DNA from: Pyrocephalus nanus
Lineage: Eukaryota; Chordata; Aves; Passeriformes; Tyrannidae
Direction of reading: 5' to 3'
DNA length: 64,000 nt
NCBI GenBank assembly: GCA_038380795.1
Contig: CM076259.1
Coordinates: 22,736,977 to 22,800,976 of the forward strand
In this document: positions 61,842-64,000 of the stretch, piece by piece
How the letters are laid out: every line of letters starts with the position of its first letter
Numbering within the stretch: the first letter of the stretch is position 1
The notes under the pieces: model-generated
Databases searched by the model: none
Seen by the model: the letters and a program-made list of their open reading frames with translations, nothing else
Told to the model about the DNA's origin: nothing
Translations under genes and position numbers: made by a program

Positions 61842-64000
61842 GTATTTTGCATACCAGGAAAGTGATGAGAAAGAAGGCAAGAGCAGGGTAGGCTGTTAGT
61901 ACTGGTATTGACTTTATTTTTGTCTTTCAAGGAAATCAAACAGAATGTTTTAAAAGATAGAAATAGTGAAGAGTTAAAATAAGTAAGTGAATTGGTAAGA
62001 GAAATCAGAAATACTAGCTTGCTTTGTAACCCACCTAAAGATGTCTGATTTTACAAGAAACTCAGTTCAAGCACAGCTTTTGCTTTAAGCACATGCATAC
62101 TCTCACAATAATCTTGAGAATAAAAGCACCCTTTGGTTTACTGCTATGTTCTGCCTCATATAATAAACATTTTCCTGTGTTTGCAGAAAGTGAGGCAACT
62201 GATCCTAAAGAAAACAATCTCTTAAGAACCTCTCTCCAACCTCAGACCAGGTCCATCAGGTATACTATGAGAAGACTGATTCCCACCAAAACCAGCATGC
62301 GATTACATAATTAAAAACTGGAAAAGCACGGGGAAGCTGAATTAAGGTTGCTCTGTCAACTTGAATTCTAGTATTCACAGGTTTCACTTCTAAATATATG
62401 AAATATTATTTCATTTTTTTGCCCCCATGTATTAAATTCCCTAGATTTTCAAATAGCCAAGTGGAAAAGAAAATCTGCTACACACCAACATATCAGTGCT
62501 TTGAGGCTATCAACAGAATGGCAACCTGCAGGTCCACCAGACAGATCTCTGCCCCTTAAGTTCATTAAAAAGCTGATAATGGCAGTGGTTCCTCCTTATT
62601 TTCAAGGGAAAACTACTGTCAAGCTGGTGAAATGCACAAGCATCAAGTAGAATAAAAATAATATGCCCTTGCTACAAAGGTCATTCAGCTGATTTCATTC
62701 CAAACCATAAAGGCACGAGAATTCTTAAAAGATGTTATCAGAATATTGTAGCATGGGCAACCCAAATGTTTTCCTCTAGCATCACATTTGTAAACAGCCC
62801 ACCTGTGGCAGAAACACCTCTCTCAAAAATTATGTTTAAAGGTACTATAACTAAAAATGGTTACAACTCAATAAAACTTATACTCAAATGAGACTGGTTT
62901 CTGTAATGGTAACTGCAAGGCGATGAAATCTATGTCTAATAAATGTAGATAATGAGCATGAGACAGAGCAGAAAGGAAAGTGCTAGTCAAGCTTTAAACA
63001 ATCTGGAACATCAGAAACACGTAATTTTAACTTACATAAACACAACAGAAGCATGGGTTCAAGGAAAATTCCATCTAATACAAGAAATGGTGACTGATTA
63101 AGATGCTGATAGTAACAGTAAGTGAAAACCAGAAGATTTTGTTCAAAGACATAGGAGAGAACTGTGAAACAGGAACAGAGGAGCAGGAGGGGTCTCTGCC
63201 ACCAGGAATTTTTTCATCTGTAACAACTTCAGTCACTTCCTCCTGAGAGAAAACATACATCATCACTGAACAAACTGAGAGCGTGACAATGTTATTTCTT
63301 AATAAGATGAAAAGTTAAAGTAACTTTATTCCTCCCAGACAAACCCTACATGGCTTTCTTCATGAACGTACCTGCGTTAATCTGAGCACAGAAGGTCCTG
63401 CTTTACTAAAGTTCCTGCCACCAGGAACTCTTCACAGCCTCTCTTTCACTGGGAGCACAAAGACAAATTGACTACTTTGGAAGGAGGGAAAAAAAAAAAA
63501 TACCCCACCCACTATTCACCTGGTAGTGCTTATAGGAGGCACTAACCTGACCATACTCCCAAAACAGCACTGCTCCTGTAAATGTATACATTACAAACAT
63601 AGAGGTCTGGAATTTACAGTCAACAAACAGCAATACTAACAACCACCAGGGAATGTATAAACACTCGTAGAAGCAAAAATACTCAGACTGGCTGCACCAC
63701 ACACAGTGTTTATTTTTCTCCCTTGAAGGAGATCAATGGGAGAAGACATTTGAAACAACTTTTAAACAATATGTCACTTTGCGTTAGTTTATGTCAGTGG
63801 GGTTTCTTCCAAGTACTTGTGTCACAGTAAGATATGGACGTGTTTAGATAGTTTTCTTGTTCCTTTACTCCAGTCATGGCAGCTGGGCACAAGAGAACAG
63901 AGAGGAGAAGGGCTGCTAGTCTGATCGAGTTACTGATTTAACATTTAGAGTCTTTGCAGCTCAAGAGAAAATTGCTGTGTATTTGTAACCTGAATGCAGG
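61842..64000. other. Non-coding stretch, nothing recognised
   Basis: AT-rich, with an A12 run at 63489-63500. Frames of 60-76 residues lack motifs. No recognised repeat family or RNA gene to the window end. Confidence 0.5.

Noticed and set aside
1..64000. CRISPR arrays, prophage, plasmid genes, operons, tRNA, rRNA, known miRNA
   Set aside because: Searched by eye on both strands. No spaced identical repeats, no box A/box B pairs in tRNA-like context and no familiar miRNA hairpin were seen. The vertebrate repeat content makes bacterial systems implausible.

Overview
The window reads as AT-rich, gene-poor vertebrate DNA, most likely from a bird. The main evidence is the repeat content. There are four diverged but clear 3' ends of CR1 LINEs, the dominant avian retroposon (18712-18945 minus, 18950-19633 plus, 51008-51283 minus, 54650-54839 plus). 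Three much older CR1/L3-type fragments are also present (24093-24620 minus, 34374-34720 plus with a recognisable reverse-transcriptase palm peptide, 49590-50575 plus), along with several eroded MIR/L2-like pieces. There is no bacterial-style gene organisation and no operon, CRISPR array, phage or plasmid feature. I recognise no tRNA, rRNA or known miRNA.

No protein-coding gene can be called with confidence. Nearly all open frames are chance frames, frames through homopolymers or a pentanucleotide repeat, or frames inside CR1 copies. The best coding candidate is on the minus strand: an 85-92 residue frame at 5899-6177, followed by about 450 bases that end in an AATAAA signal (5449-5454). It lies about 1 kb downstream, in its own direction, of a small CpG-rich block (7008-7265). 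This could be a short transcription unit with a CpG promoter and first exon plus a terminal exon, but I cannot place the peptide in a family.

Layout: 1-5.3 kb is AT-rich non-coding DNA with one CTCF-like core. 5.4-7.3 kb holds the candidate terminal exon and CpG block. 7.3-18.7 kb is non-coding with a MIR piece at 9.1 kb and a 42-base T run at 11.97 kb. 18.7-19.6 kb is a 5'-to-5' pair of CR1 copies. 19.6-24 kb is non-coding. 24.1-27.1 kb holds an ancient CR1 tail, a 23-copy GGGAA repeat and two MIR-like pieces. 27.4-29.6 kb is promoter- or enhancer-like with long T and A runs. 29.6-49.6 kb is mostly non-coding with an ancient CR1 RT fragment at 34.4 kb. 49.6-51.3 kb is an ancient CR1 next to a younger one. 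53.8-54.8 kb has a 39-base A run, a second CpG cluster with GC boxes and a G-quadruplex motif, and a CR1 tail. 57.1-58.5 kb has an enhancer-like cluster with four perfect POU octamers. The rest is non-coding.

The setting is probably an intron or intergenic desert with possible cis-regulatory elements. The observations most worth a second look are the octamer cluster at 57.9 kb, the CpG/G4 block at 54.0-54.3 kb, the 5.4-7.3 kb candidate transcription unit, and the clustering of very long A/T runs. I found no convincing new multi-gene system.
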